Positions 45,680-54,516 of a stretch of DNA of 64,000 nt are shown piece by piece. This DNA comes from Candidatus Aquabacterium excrementipullorum. Lineage in GTDB: Bacteria; Pseudomonadota; Gammaproteobacteria; Burkholderiales; Burkholderiaceae_C. The stretch lies in NCBI GenBank assembly GCA_019112875.1, contig DXIO01000049.1, forward strand, positions 1 through 64,000. Reading direction: 5' to 3'. Made by a program: the position numbers and the translations under genes. Position 1 is the first letter of the stretch; each line of letters starts with the position of its first letter. The notes beneath the pieces are model-generated. The model was not told where the DNA came from and ran no database searches. It was given only the letters and a program-made list of their open reading frames with translations.

Positions 45680-47056
45680 ATGACCGCCAGCCGAATCGAA
45701 CGCGACAGCATGGGTGAGATGACCGTGCCGGCCGAGGCCCTGTTCGGCGCGCAGACGCAGCGCGCCGTGCTCAACTTTCCGGTCAGCGGCTGGCGCCTGC
45801 CCAAGGCCTTCATCCATGCGCTGCTGCTGGTCAAGAGCGCCGCGGCACGCGCCAACGTGTCGCTGGAACAGTTGCCCGCCGACACCGGCGAGGCCATCGC
45901 CAACGCGGTGACTGAGCTGCTGTCCATCGACTACATGGCGCACTTCCCGCTGGACGTGTTCCAGACCGGCTCGGGCACCAGCACCAACATGAACGCCAAC
46001 GAGGTGCTGGCCACGCTGGCCACGCGCAAGCTGGGCCGCGCCGTGAGCGCCAACGACGACGTCAACCACGGCCAGAGCAGCAACGATTCGATCCCGACGG
46101 CGCTGCACGTGAGCGCGGCCCTGCTACTGGCGGAGCAATTGATCCCGGCGCTGGAGCATCTGGCCAATGCCACGCGCGTGAAGGCCCAGGCCGTGGGCCA
46201 TCATGTCAAGACAGGCCGCACCCATTTGATGGACGCCATGCCCGTGACACTGGGCCAGGTACTGGGCGGCTGGGCCACGCAGGTCGAAACGCAAACCGCG
46301 CAACTCAAGGGCCTGCTGCCGCGCGTGCAGCAACTGGCCCAGGGCGGCACTGCCGTGGGCACGGGCATCAACGCGCACCCGGGCTTCGCGGTGCGCTTCG
46401 CCAGCGAGCTGAGCGCGCTGACGGGCCAGAGCTTCCAGCCCGCGCCCGATTTCTTCGCGGCCATGGGTTCGCAGGATGCGGCGGTGGCGCTATCGGGCGC
46501 GCTCAAGGGCGTGGCCGTGACGCTGCTCAAGATCGCCAACGACCTGCGCTGGATGAACTCCGGCCCGCTGGCCGGCCTGGCCGAGATCGAGCTGGAGGCA
46601 CTGCAGCCGGGCTCGTCGATCATGCCGGGCAAGGTCAACCCCGTGATCCCGGAGTCGGTGGCCATGGTGGCCGCGCAGGTGATCGGTCACGACGCGGCCA
46701 TCACCATCGCCGGACAATCGGGCAACTTCGAGCTCAACGTGATGCTGCCGGTGGTGGCGCACAACCTGCTGGCCAGCCTGGAGCTGCTGTCCACCAGCAG
46801 CCGCCTGCTGGCCGACAAGGCGATCGCCAGCTTCAAGGTGAACGAGGCCGGCCTGGCGCATGCGCTGGCGCGCAACCCCATCCTGGTCACGGCGCTCAAC
46901 CCGATCATCGGCTACGCCAAGGCGGCCGAGATCGCGAAGAAGGCCTACAAGGAAGGCCGCCCCATCGTGGACGTGGCGGCCGAGAACACCGCGCTCTCAC
47001 GCGAGGAGCTGCTCAAGCTGCTGGACCCGGCCAAGCTGACCGAAGGCGGGCTGTGA
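45680..47056 (+). CDS. fumC: Class II fumarate hydratase (iron-free)
   Basis: The 458-aa enzyme interconverts fumarate and malate without an iron-sulfur cluster. It has the superfamily signature GSSIMPGKVNPV, GSGTSTNMNANEV and the TGRTHLMDAMPVTLGQ region. AAGAAAGGA precedes the ATG. Its position before orfX and sodA reproduces the Fur-regulated P. aeruginosa operon, where it replaces the iron-dependent fumarase during iron starvation. Confidence 0.96.
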   Translation: MTASRIERDSMGEMTVPAEALFGAQTQRAVLNFPVSGWRLPKAFIHALLLVKSAAARANVSLEQLPADTGEAIANAVTELLSIDYMAHFPLDVFQTGSGTSTNMNANEVLATLATRKLGRAVSANDDVNHGQSSNDSIPTALHVSAALLLAEQLIPALEHLANATRVKAQAVGHHVKTGRTHLMDAMPVTLGQVLGGWATQVETQTAQLKGLLPRVQQLAQGGTAVGTGINAHPGFAVRFASELSALTGQSFQPAPDFFAAMGSQDAAVALSGALKGVAVTLLKIANDLRWMNSGPLAGLAEIELEALQPGSSIMPGKVNPVIPESVAMVAAQVIGHDAAITIAGQSGNFELNVMLPVVAHNLLASLELLSTSSRLLADKAIASFKVNEAGLAHALARNPILVTALNPIIGYAKAAEIAKKAYKEGRPIVDVAAENTALSREELLKLLDPAKLTEGGL

Positions 47057-47057
47057 C

Positions 47058-47579
47058 ATGGACCGCCGTGCCGACGACACCGAGGTCAGCGGCTGGCAGC
47101 AGCTGACACGCCGCGCCAATCGCTGCATGGCCCTGCGCCAGTACGCGGCCGCGCGCCAGTTGTACCGCGAAGCCCTGTGGGAGGCCGAGCGCCTGCTGGA
47201 GCAGTCCACCCGGCACAGCGAACCACCGGCCGCCGGCTGGGACGCGCTGCTGGCCGCCTGGGTGGTGTCGCACCACAACATGGCCGATCTGCTGGACGTG
47301 CTGGACGACACGCAGCACGCCCACGAACACCTGCGCCAGGCGCATGAAGGTGTCATGAAACTGCTGGCGCAGGGCGCCCAGAGCGGCCCCGTGTCGCAAG
47401 CCCTGCACCACGCACACCGCACCCGCGCTGCCCTGCTGCAGTTCGGGCTGCGGCATCCGGGCTTCCCCGGCGACGAGGGCCATGAGGGTTGGCCTGCGCT
47501 GGCGAGCGATCTTCCCAACGATCTGTCCGCGGAGACCGGATCAGGCGCGACGCCACGCCTGCCGCCGTTCTTCAACTGA
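47058..47579 (+). CDS. OrfX-like helical (TPR-like) protein of the fumC-sodA operon
   Basis: The 173-aa protein is helical, with a TPR-like run ([29 protein letters not shown]) and the motif [31 protein letters not shown]. The gene between fumC and sodA in P. aeruginosa is called orfX and has no known function. A paralogue with the same VVSHHN motif lies at 50528-51028. It starts one base after the fumC stop. Confidence 0.85.
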   Translation: MDRRADDTEVSGWQQLTRRANRCMALRQYAAARQLYREALWEAERLLEQSTRHSEPPAAGWDALLAAWVVSHHNMADLLDVLDDTQHAHEHLRQAHEGVMKLLAQGAQSGPVSQALHHAHRTRAALLQFGLRHPGFPGDEGHEGWPALASDLPNDLSAETGSGATPRLPPFFN

Positions 47580-47653
47580 GGCCCACCCGCCTCGCCTTCA
47601 CGCCCTCTTCACCCACTCACCGAGAGCCCGCCTCACCCGCGGGCCGCTTCGCC

Positions 47654-48262
47654 ATGCACACTTTGCCTGCCCTGCCCTACGCCCACGACGCGCTGGAGCC
47701 GCACATCGACGCCCAGACGATGGAGATTCACTACACCAAGCACCACCAGACCTACATCAACAACCTCAACGCCGCCGTGAAGGACACGGCCTGGGCCGAC
47801 ACACCGGTTGAAGCGCTGATCTCCGACCTGGTGGCCCTGCCCGACAGCCTCCGCACCGTGGTGCGCAACAACGGCGGCGGCCATGCCAACCACAGCCTGT
47901 TCTGGACCGTGATGAGCCCCAGCGGCGGCGGCGAGCCCACGGGCGATCTGCGCAAGGCCATCGACCAGGACATCGGCGGGCTCGATGCCTTCAAGGACGC
48001 CTTCACCAAGGCCGCGCTCACGCGCTTCGGCAGCGGCTGGGCCTGGCTGGCCGTCACGCGCGAGGGCAAGGTGGTGGTGGAGAGCAGCGCCAACCAGGAC
48101 AGCCCGCTGATGGAAGGCCGCACGCCCATCCTGGGCCTGGACGTGTGGGAGCACGCCTACTACCTGCGCTACCAGAACCGCCGGCCCGAGTACATCGCGG
48201 CCTTCTACAACGTGGTGGACTGGAACGAGGTGGCGCGCCGCCACGCCGCGGCGCTCGCCTGA
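47654..48262 (+). CDS. sodA: Superoxide dismutase, manganese type
   Basis: The 202-aa protein has the metal ligands His in [11 protein letters not shown], His in [11 protein letters not shown], and Asp/His in [34 protein letters not shown] and NQDSP are typical of the Mn rather than the Fe form. It removes superoxide in the cytosol. As the end of the fumC-orfX operon it would be made when iron is scarce, matching a switch from FeSOD to MnSOD. Confidence 0.94.
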   Translation: MHTLPALPYAHDALEPHIDAQTMEIHYTKHHQTYINNLNAAVKDTAWADTPVEALISDLVALPDSLRTVVRNNGGGHANHSLFWTVMSPSGGGEPTGDLRKAIDQDIGGLDAFKDAFTKAALTRFGSGWAWLAVTREGKVVVESSANQDSPLMEGRTPILGLDVWEHAYYLRYQNRRPEYIAAFYNVVDWNEVARRHAAALA

Positions 48263-48323
48263 TCAGGCCTGCCACCGCGACCGGGGCCGGGGCCTGTCAA
48301 GGCCGCAAGGGCTCCGCCGTGTG

Positions 48324-50402
48324 TCAGTTCACCGGCGCGGTGGCCGGGACCGCCGCCACGGGCTTGCTGCCATCGGCAGCCGGGCCCAGGTACTGGCCCA
48401 GGAAACGCTCCAAGGCCTTGAAGAAGGTCAGGCTGTGCGAGTTCAGGCGCAGGTAGTGATCGCCTTCGTCGAGCGTGATGAACTCGTAGGGCTTGCCGGC
48501 CTTGCGCAGCGCGTTGGCCATGTCCTCGCTCTGCTCGTAGGGCACGGTGCGGTCGGCCGTGCCGTGCACCAGCAGGATGGGCGCCTTGATGCGCTCGGCC
48601 TGCAAGGCCGGCGAGGTGGCCCGCAGGCGATCGCGGTCACGCCAGGCATTGCCCAGCTGGACGTCCATGGCCTCGGCACCGCCGAAGAAATCCGCCTTGT
48701 AGTTCCACAGGTCGATCAGGTCCGAAACGCCGGCGAAACTGACGGCACAACGGTACAGATCGGGTGTCTTGACCACGCCCATCAGCGCCGCGTAACCGCC
48801 ATAGCTGCCCCCCACGATGCAGACGCGGCGCGGATCGGCGATCTTGCGGGCGATGGCCCATTGCACGGCATCGGTCAGGTCGTCCTGCATCTCCAGGCCC
48901 CAGCGCTGCAGCCCTGCGCCCACGAAGGCATGACCGTAGCCCGTCGAGCCGCGGTAGTTCACCTGCAGCACGGCATAGCCGCGGGCCGCGAGGAACTCCG
49001 TCCAGGTGTCGAAGTCGATGTCATCGCGGTATTGCGGACCGCCGTGCGGCAGCAGCACCAGAGGCAATGGCTGCGGCGGCACCGCCGTCTTGCGCCCACC
49101 CACCGCCTTGGGCAGCGTCAGGTAGGAGCGCAGGGGCAGGCCGTCACGCGAGGTGATGACGACCGGGCGCTTGCCGGCAAGCAATTCCGGCGGCAGTTGC
49201 GGGTGCGTTTCCGCCAGCAGGAAGAGGTCACCGGTGTTTCGATCACCCAGGTAGTACTCGGCCGGGATGCCGTTGCCGCTGGAGTAGACCATGTAGCGGG
49301 TCTCGTCCTCGCTGAAGGCCAGCAGGCGGTTGTTGCGCTCGGGCAGGGCCTTGTCGATGGCCAGGGCCAACTGGCGCAGCTTGGGATCCCAGATGTCGGT
49401 GCGCTGGTCATCGCCACCCGTCGCGCGGACCCCGACCACATCGCCCGTGCGCACCGAGCGCAGCAGGCTGCCATCCACGTCCTGTGCAGGGTGCGCCAGT
49501 TTGAGCGTGCGTTTGAGATCCGGGCTGGACAAGTCCACCGCGAAGATCGCTTCCCGCCCGTCATGGTCGGCCTGAACATACAGCTCGTTGGGGTTCTTGC
49601 CGAAGCCCATCGGCCAGACGGCCTCCTTGGCGCCGAGCGTGAAGCGCCATGCGGTACGCCAGTTCTGCCCATCCGGATCGCACACCAGGATCTCGAAGTT
49701 CTTTTCCTCGCGGCGGATGCCGACCCGCACGCGGTGGTTCCCATCGGTGATCCAGTCGTGCACATGGCGGCGCGGCGAATGCACCATCTCGCGCCGGCCG
49801 TTGGTCACATCGACCTTGTACACCGCAGGGACCAGGCTGCCAGCATCGGCATCCATCTGGACCAGGATGTGGCGGCCATCACCGGGCAGCCAGTCGACGA
49901 CATCGTCCTGCAACTGGACCTGCTGATGGCTCGTGTCGAACGGCGAGCTGCGCACCAGATTCAGGGGTTCGCCCCCCGTCCAGGGCACCGACAGCAGACG
50001 CGACTCGATCACACGCACGTGCCCACGGCGCGACGGAAAACGCACGCTGACCACGAGCCGCTCATTGCCCACCCAGTGGGCCCAGCCGATGCTGAACGAC
50101 TTATTGTCGGCCTTGAGGACGGGCTTGAGCTTGTCCTCCTTGACATCACGGGCGACGAGGTAGGTGTCGTCGTCCACATTGAGCAGGCCGGCAATGCGCT
50201 GCCCATTGGGCGAGAGGATGAGCTGCGAGATGTCCGGCACGCGGGCGTAAGCCTCGGTCGGCAAGGACGAGGCCTGCGTGGCTTGCACTGGCGGCGCTTC
50301 GGCCCCATGGGCCTGCGGCCCGATCAAAAGCAGCGACAGCCCCAGTGCTGTCAGCCATGCGGTCACCTGGCCATGCGATGTGGCCACCACGCCCCTGTTC
50401 AT
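48324..50402 (-). CDS. S9-family prolyl oligopeptidase-like peptidase
   Basis: The 692-aa protein starts with a signal peptide (through QAHGAEA, about residue 35), has a beta-propeller-like N-terminal half and a C-terminal alpha/beta hydrolase with the nucleophile in VGGSYGGYAALMG, Asp in VHGTADRTVPYEQ and His in EGDHYL. It is a dipeptidyl or acylaminoacyl peptidase in the periplasm. It is convergent with sodA and flanked by the orfX paralogue; no iron link is evident. Confidence 0.92.
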   Translation of the reverse strand: MNRGVVATSHGQVTAWLTALGLSLLLIGPQAHGAEAPPVQATQASSLPTEAYARVPDISQLILSPNGQRIAGLLNVDDDTYLVARDVKEDKLKPVLKADNKSFSIGWAHWVGNERLVVSVRFPSRRGHVRVIESRLLSVPWTGGEPLNLVRSSPFDTSHQQVQLQDDVVDWLPGDGRHILVQMDADAGSLVPAVYKVDVTNGRREMVHSPRRHVHDWITDGNHRVRVGIRREEKNFEILVCDPDGQNWRTAWRFTLGAKEAVWPMGFGKNPNELYVQADHDGREAIFAVDLSSPDLKRTLKLAHPAQDVDGSLLRSVRTGDVVGVRATGGDDQRTDIWDPKLRQLALAIDKALPERNNRLLAFSEDETRYMVYSSGNGIPAEYYLGDRNTGDLFLLAETHPQLPPELLAGKRPVVITSRDGLPLRSYLTLPKAVGGRKTAVPPQPLPLVLLPHGGPQYRDDIDFDTWTEFLAARGYAVLQVNYRGSTGYGHAFVGAGLQRWGLEMQDDLTDAVQWAIARKIADPRRVCIVGGSYGGYAALMGVVKTPDLYRCAVSFAGVSDLIDLWNYKADFFGGAEAMDVQLGNAWRDRDRLRATSPALQAERIKAPILLVHGTADRTVPYEQSEDMANALRKAGKPYEFITLDEGDHYLRLNSHSLTFFKALERFLGQYLGPAADGSKPVAAVPATAPVN

Positions 50403-50527
50403 CTCCGTACTCCCTCGCCATCACATGCTGCGCGATGGTCTTCTTGCTGTTGAATCCTGAGATCATGCCCTGCCGGGCAGGCCGTCGTCGAGTTTAGCGG
50501 CTGGCCACGTCGGGGAATATCTGCGAT

Positions 50528-51028
50528 TCAATGCAGAACACCCCTTGGCATCTGCTGCGACAGAAGATGCTCGCTCATGCGGCGTGCCAGCAGCAGGCTG
50601 CCGTGGCGGTGCGCGAAGCGTTCGAGTTCGGCCAGGGTGCGCACCAGATGGCGTTCGGCCGCGTCACGGCGTGATGCCGGCTGCCCGGGATCGTCGCGCA
50701 GGCGCTCCAGCCGTTCGTGCGCCACGCACAGGTGGGTGGCGGCCTCGTCGGTCTCGTCGAGCTGCAGCAGGGTGTCGGCCAGGTTGTGGTGCGACACCAC
50801 ATAGGCCGCGAACGCCACATCGGCATCCGGCCATTGCTCGAGCAGCACGTCGGCCATCAGCAAGGCATCCTGGAACAGCGACAAGGCCAGGGCCAGCGAG
50901 CCCGGCGCCAGGTGCTGGTAATGCTCGTTGCCCAGCTGGATGGTGCGGCGCCAGTGCGCCAGCACCTGCTGGAGCGTTCCATCCGACAGGTCATGCAAGC
51001 CCGGTCGGGCGGTGAGCAGCGAGGTCAT
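50528..51028 (-). CDS. OrfX-paralogous helical protein
   Basis: The 166-aa protein shares the core VVSHHNLADTLLQLDETDEA with the orfX protein at 47058 ([20 protein letters not shown]) and is otherwise helical with TPR-like spacing. An upstream ATG (51085) would add 19 residues; the shorter form gives the better match in length. A near-consensus Fur box lies about 190 bases upstream (51215-51233), so it is probably iron-regulated on its own. Function unknown. Confidence 0.75.
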   Translation of the reverse strand: MTSLLTARPGLHDLSDGTLQQVLAHWRRTIQLGNEHYQHLAPGSLALALSLFQDALLMADVLLEQWPDADVAFAAYVVSHHNLADTLLQLDETDEAATHLCVAHERLERLRDDPGQPASRRDAAERHLVRTLAELERFAHRHGSLLLARRMSEHLLSQQMPRGVLH

Positions 51029-51214
51029 GGCGGAAGACGGCGTGTGCGGGCAAGCTGTGAAAGTGCGTTTTGCGAACCGGGCCATGGCCCGACGCTGGCT
51101 TCATTGCCCCACTTTGCCCCGAAGCAGCGCCACGGCCGGCGGGCTGACTCGGCGGAAGAGACCCCGCCGCCCCGCCGGTGGCATGACCGGCTGCGCAAAA
51201 CGCACGCCCATATT

Positions 51215-51233
51215 AATGCGAATAATTCTCATT
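51215..51233. promoter_or_regulatory. Fur box upstream of the orfX paralogue
   Basis: AATGCGAATAATTCTCATT is a near-perfect Fur operator. The only gene it can serve is the leftward orfX paralogue. It abuts the terC terminator. Confidence 0.8.
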
Positions 51234-51237
51234 AATT

Positions 51238-51265
51238 AAAAAGCCCCGGCATGTTGCAGGGGCTT
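51238..51265 (-). terminator. Intrinsic terminator of terC
   Basis: AAGCCCC (51241-51247) pairs with GGGGCTT (51259-51265); on the minus strand the stem is followed by five T residues. It lies 15 bases after the terC stop. Confidence 0.75.
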
Positions 51266-51280
51266 GGGCGTTCGCCGGGC

Positions 51281-52240
51281 TCAGCGCTCGGACAGCACCT
51301 TGGGGGCGGTCTTCACGCTCCACACCATGGTGATGGCCAGGATGCCGACCACCACGCCCAGCGACACCAGCACCGGGATCTTGTAGAAATCCACGATGAG
51401 CATCTTGGTGCCGATGAACACCAGGATCACCGCCAGGCCGTAGCTCAGCAGGTGGAACTTGCTGGCCATGGCCGCGAGCAGGAAGTACATCGCGCGCAGG
51501 CCCAGGATGGCGAAGATGTTGGAGGTGAGCACGATGAACGGGTCGCTCGTCACGGCGTAGATGGCCGGGATGGAGTCCACCGCGAAGATCACGTCGGTGA
51601 AGCCCACGAGCGCCACCACCAGCAGCAGCGGGGTGGCGATCTTCACGCCGTTCTGCACGGTGAAGAACTTCTCGCCGTCGAAGTTGGTGGACACGTGCAT
51701 CACGCGGCGCAGCAGCTTCAGGGCGGGGTTGTCGTTCAGATCCGGCTCCTGATCGGCCGCCCACCACATCTTGATGCCGGTGAACAGCAGGAAGGCGCCG
51801 AACACGTACAGGATCCAGTGGAACTCGGCGATCAGCCAGCCGCCCACCAGGATCATCACCGTGCGCAGCACCATCGCCAGGATGATGCCGATCATCAGCA
51901 CGCGCTTCTGGAAGGCGGGCGGCACCGCGAAGTAGCTGAAGATCAGCAGGAAGACGAAGATGTTGTCGACCGCGAGCGACTTCTCGATCAGGTAGCCGGT
52001 GAGGAACTCCAGCGCCTTGGTGTTGGCCACCGCGGTGCCCTGATCCTGGGCGAAGGCCCACCACAGCAGGCCGTTGAAGGCCAGGCTGAGCGCGACCCAG
52101 ACCGCCGACCAGCGCACCGCCTCGGGCACCGAGACTTCATGCGCCCCCTGCTTCTTGAGGACGACGAAGTCCACGAAGAGGGCCAGCAAAACGAAGATGA
52201 CGAAGACGAACCAGAGCCATTCCGGCGCCAGTGTGTTCAT
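51281..52240 (-). CDS. TerC/Alx-family membrane protein, likely manganese exporter
   Basis: The 319-aa protein has about nine membrane segments, with the TerC acidic motifs in SLAVDNIFVFLLIF and VGFTDVIFAVDSIPAIYAVT. Alx and related TerC proteins export manganese in several bacteria. The long leader contains a yybP-ykoY manganese riboswitch candidate, which supports manganese as substrate. TTTTGGAGAACCCTC precedes the ATG. Confidence 0.93.
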   Translation of the reverse strand: MNTLAPEWLWFVFVIFVLLALFVDFVVLKKQGAHEVSVPEAVRWSAVWVALSLAFNGLLWWAFAQDQGTAVANTKALEFLTGYLIEKSLAVDNIFVFLLIFSYFAVPPAFQKRVLMIGIILAMVLRTVMILVGGWLIAEFHWILYVFGAFLLFTGIKMWWAADQEPDLNDNPALKLLRRVMHVSTNFDGEKFFTVQNGVKIATPLLLVVALVGFTDVIFAVDSIPAIYAVTSDPFIVLTSNIFAILGLRAMYFLLAAMASKFHLLSYGLAVILVFIGTKMLIVDFYKIPVLVSLGVVVGILAITMVWSVKTAPKVLSER

Positions 52241-52305
52241 GAGGGTTCTCCAAAAGATGAACGATCAGACACGGCATGCCCACCACGGGCATGCGCAACT
52301 GTGCG

Positions 52306-52418
52306 CCGAAAGGTCTTGCGGGAGGTGTCTCTGTGGACCCCGGGCTGCGCCGTGAGGCGTGGCCGTGCTGACGGGATGTCACCGCAGCCAGGGCGGCTGC
52401 GCGCTACTCCCCTTTCGG
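52306..52418 (-). promoter_or_regulatory. yybP-ykoY (manganese) riboswitch aptamer
   Basis: On the minus strand the RNA starts with CCGAAAGG (52418-52411), runs directly into the conserved loop GGGGAGUAGC (52412-52403), passes a stem (GCAGCC/GGCUGC) and GGUGACAUC, and closes with CCUUUCGG (52313-52306), an exact 8-bp partner of the first strand. This is the yybP-ykoY layout. Two small hairpins follow (52293-52306 and 52274-52294) before the ribosome-binding site of terC, which may form the expression platform. No poly-U follows them, so control of translation is more likely than termination. Confidence 0.85.
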
Positions 52419-52477
52419 ACAAGCGTGATTGTGCCCTGAATTCAGCCTGCGTTCACATTCAGAATCGGCAAACCCAT

Positions 52478-52512
52478 AAAAAACCGCCGGAATCCATGAA
52501 GGACTCCGGCGG
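52478..52512 (-). terminator. Intrinsic terminator of the hmu operon
   Basis: An 8-bp GC stem (52484-52491 with 52505-52512), one mismatch, three more pairs and loop ATGAA; on the minus strand six T residues follow. It lies 73 bases after the hmuV stop and separates the haem operon from terC. Confidence 0.88.
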
Positions 52513-52585
52513 GAGAAAGGCGGGGGTCCCCCAGGATTCCCGCCAACACGAAATCGACATGGCTTGCCGGTGCGGCTGCGTCAGC

Positions 52586-53368
52586 TCATGAGAAGGCGAG
52601 CCAGCCACGGCGAGCATCGGGCACGGTCAGGCGCTGGCAGACCACGCCCCAGATGCGCTGCACCAGTTGCGGCTGCAGCACCTCTTCGCAATCACCCGAG
52701 GTCTCGATGCGGCCGCCGTTCATCACCAGCACCTGGTCGGCATAGGCACCGGCCAGGTTGATGTCGTGCAGCACGACGACCACGCCCAGGCCTTCGGAGG
52801 CCAGTTGGCGCAGCAGGCGCATCACGCTGTGCTGGTGGGCCAGGTCGAGCGCGGCGGTGGGCTCGTCGAGCAGCAGCCAGCGGGGGCGCTCGTCATCCGG
52901 GTGGTTGCGCACCTGCGCCAGCACGCGGGCCAACTGCACGCGGGCCTTCTCGCCACCGGAGAGCTGCTCGTAGCGGCGCTCGGCCAGGTGCAGGGCACCC
53001 GCCTGGTCCAGGCACCAGTCGATCATGGCGGCCTCTTGCGGATGCGGGTGCGCGGCATGCGGGAAGCGGCCCATGCGCACGATGTCGCGCACGTCGAAAT
53101 CGAAAGGCACGGCGTTGTCCTGCGGCAGCAAGGCACGCTGGCGGGCCAGGGCCAGCGTGTCCCAGTCGGACAGGGCTCGGCCCAGCAGCTGCACCTGCGT
53201 GGCCGTGGCGCGCTCCAGGCCGGCCAGCGCGGACAGCAGCGTCGACTTGCCCGCGCCATTGGGGCCCAGCAGCGCATGCACCTGGCCTGCGGGCAGGTGC
53301 AGGTGGGGCACATCCAGCAGGCGACGGCCGGCCTTGTGCAGCAGCAGGTGGTTGGCGGTCAGGCTCAT
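52586..53368 (-). CDS. hmuV: Haem ABC transporter ATP-binding protein
   Basis: The 260-aa ATPase has Walker A GPNGAGKST, signature LSGGEKARVQLARVL and Walker B WLLLDEPTAALD. It powers import of haem through HmuU. Last gene of the operon, 28 bases after hmuU, with a terminator downstream. Confidence 0.94.
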   Translation of the reverse strand: MSLTANHLLLHKAGRRLLDVPHLHLPAGQVHALLGPNGAGKSTLLSALAGLERATATQVQLLGRALSDWDTLALARQRALLPQDNAVPFDFDVRDIVRMGRFPHAAHPHPQEAAMIDWCLDQAGALHLAERRYEQLSGGEKARVQLARVLAQVRNHPDDERPRWLLLDEPTAALDLAHQHSVMRLLRQLASEGLGVVVVLHDINLAGAYADQVLVMNGGRIETSGDCEEVLQPQLVQRIWGVVCQRLTVPDARRGWLAFS

Positions 53369-53396
53369 GGGGTCTCCGTGCGTGAAGTGCTTGATG

Positions 53397-54464
53397 TCAG
53401 GTGGAGGTGAAGCGCCGGCGCAGCATCCACAGGAAGGCCGGCGCGCCGATCAGGCCCGTGAGCACGCCCAGCGGCAGATCGGCCGGCGTGAAGGCTGTGC
53501 GCGCGACCGTGTCGGCCAGCAGCACCAGCACGGCGCCCATCGCGGCCGAGGCCGGCAGCACCACGCGGTGATCGGGGCCGGCCAGCAGGCGCACCGCATG
53601 CGGCGCCAGCAGGCCGATGAAGCCGACCATGCCGGTCAGCGCCGTGACCGCGCCCACCGAGAGGGCCACCCAAAGCACGCACTGGCGTTGCAGGCGGTCC
53701 ACCGGCACGCCCATCAGGCGGGCCTGGGCCTCGCCCAGCGCCAGCGCATTGAGCGCCCTCGCCTGCGACGGCGCCATGCACAGCACGGCCACGACCACCA
53801 GTGCGCAGGCCGCCGTGCTGTGCCACTGGCTGCCGCCCAGGCTGCCCAGCAGCCAGAAGGTGAGCGTGCGCAACTGGATGTCGCTGGCCACATGCGACAG
53901 CAGGCCCAGACCGGCACTGGCCAGCGCATTGATGGCCACGCCCACCAGCAACAACAGCGGCGTGTGCACCTGCCCCCGTGCGCGCGAGAGCTGCCACACC
54001 AGCGCCGTGACCAGCAGTCCGCCCAGGAAGGCGCACACCAGCATGGGCCATACACCCAGGCCTTCGCGCAAGGCCACGGGCAGCAGCGGCCCGAACACGA
54101 TGGCGAAGCCCGCGCCCAGCGCCGCGCCACTGCTGACGCCGATCAAGCCCGGATCGGCCAGCGGGTTGCGGAACAGCCCCTGCACCAGCGTGCCCGACAC
54201 GCCCAGCGCCGCGCCCGTGAGCACGGCCATCACCAGGCGCGGGGCACGGATGTGCCAGAACACATCGGCACCGGCCGATGCTTGGGCGCTGGGCCACAGG
54301 TCTTTCAAGGCCACGGAGTACGCGCCCTGCGTCGCACCGATCAACAAAGCCAACAGCAAGGCCACGCCGCCGCCCACCACCAGCGCCAGCGGTGACCAGC
54401 GGCCTTCGGGTGATCGCCAGTTGAGCGTCGGCGATGCGTCGGCGTCAAGCGCGTTCGTGTTCAT
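53397..54464 (-). CDS. hmuU: Haem ABC transporter permease (FecCD family)
   Basis: The 355-aa protein has about ten membrane segments and the FecCD motifs APRLVMAVLTGAALGVSGTLVQGLFRNPLADPGLIG and GFIGLLAPHAVRLL. It forms the inner-membrane channel for haem with HmuV. It begins 52 bases after the hmuT stop. Confidence 0.94.
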   Translation of the reverse strand: MNTNALDADASPTLNWRSPEGRWSPLALVVGGGVALLLALLIGATQGAYSVALKDLWPSAQASAGADVFWHIRAPRLVMAVLTGAALGVSGTLVQGLFRNPLADPGLIGVSSGAALGAGFAIVFGPLLPVALREGLGVWPMLVCAFLGGLLVTALVWQLSRARGQVHTPLLLLVGVAINALASAGLGLLSHVASDIQLRTLTFWLLGSLGGSQWHSTAACALVVVAVLCMAPSQARALNALALGEAQARLMGVPVDRLQRQCVLWVALSVGAVTALTGMVGFIGLLAPHAVRLLAGPDHRVVLPASAAMGAVLVLLADTVARTAFTPADLPLGVLTGLIGAPAFLWMLRRRFTST

Positions 54465-54516
54465 GCACGAGGCTCCGTCGGGCTCACAGACCTGGCGTTC
54501 GCGGGAAGGCCGGTGC

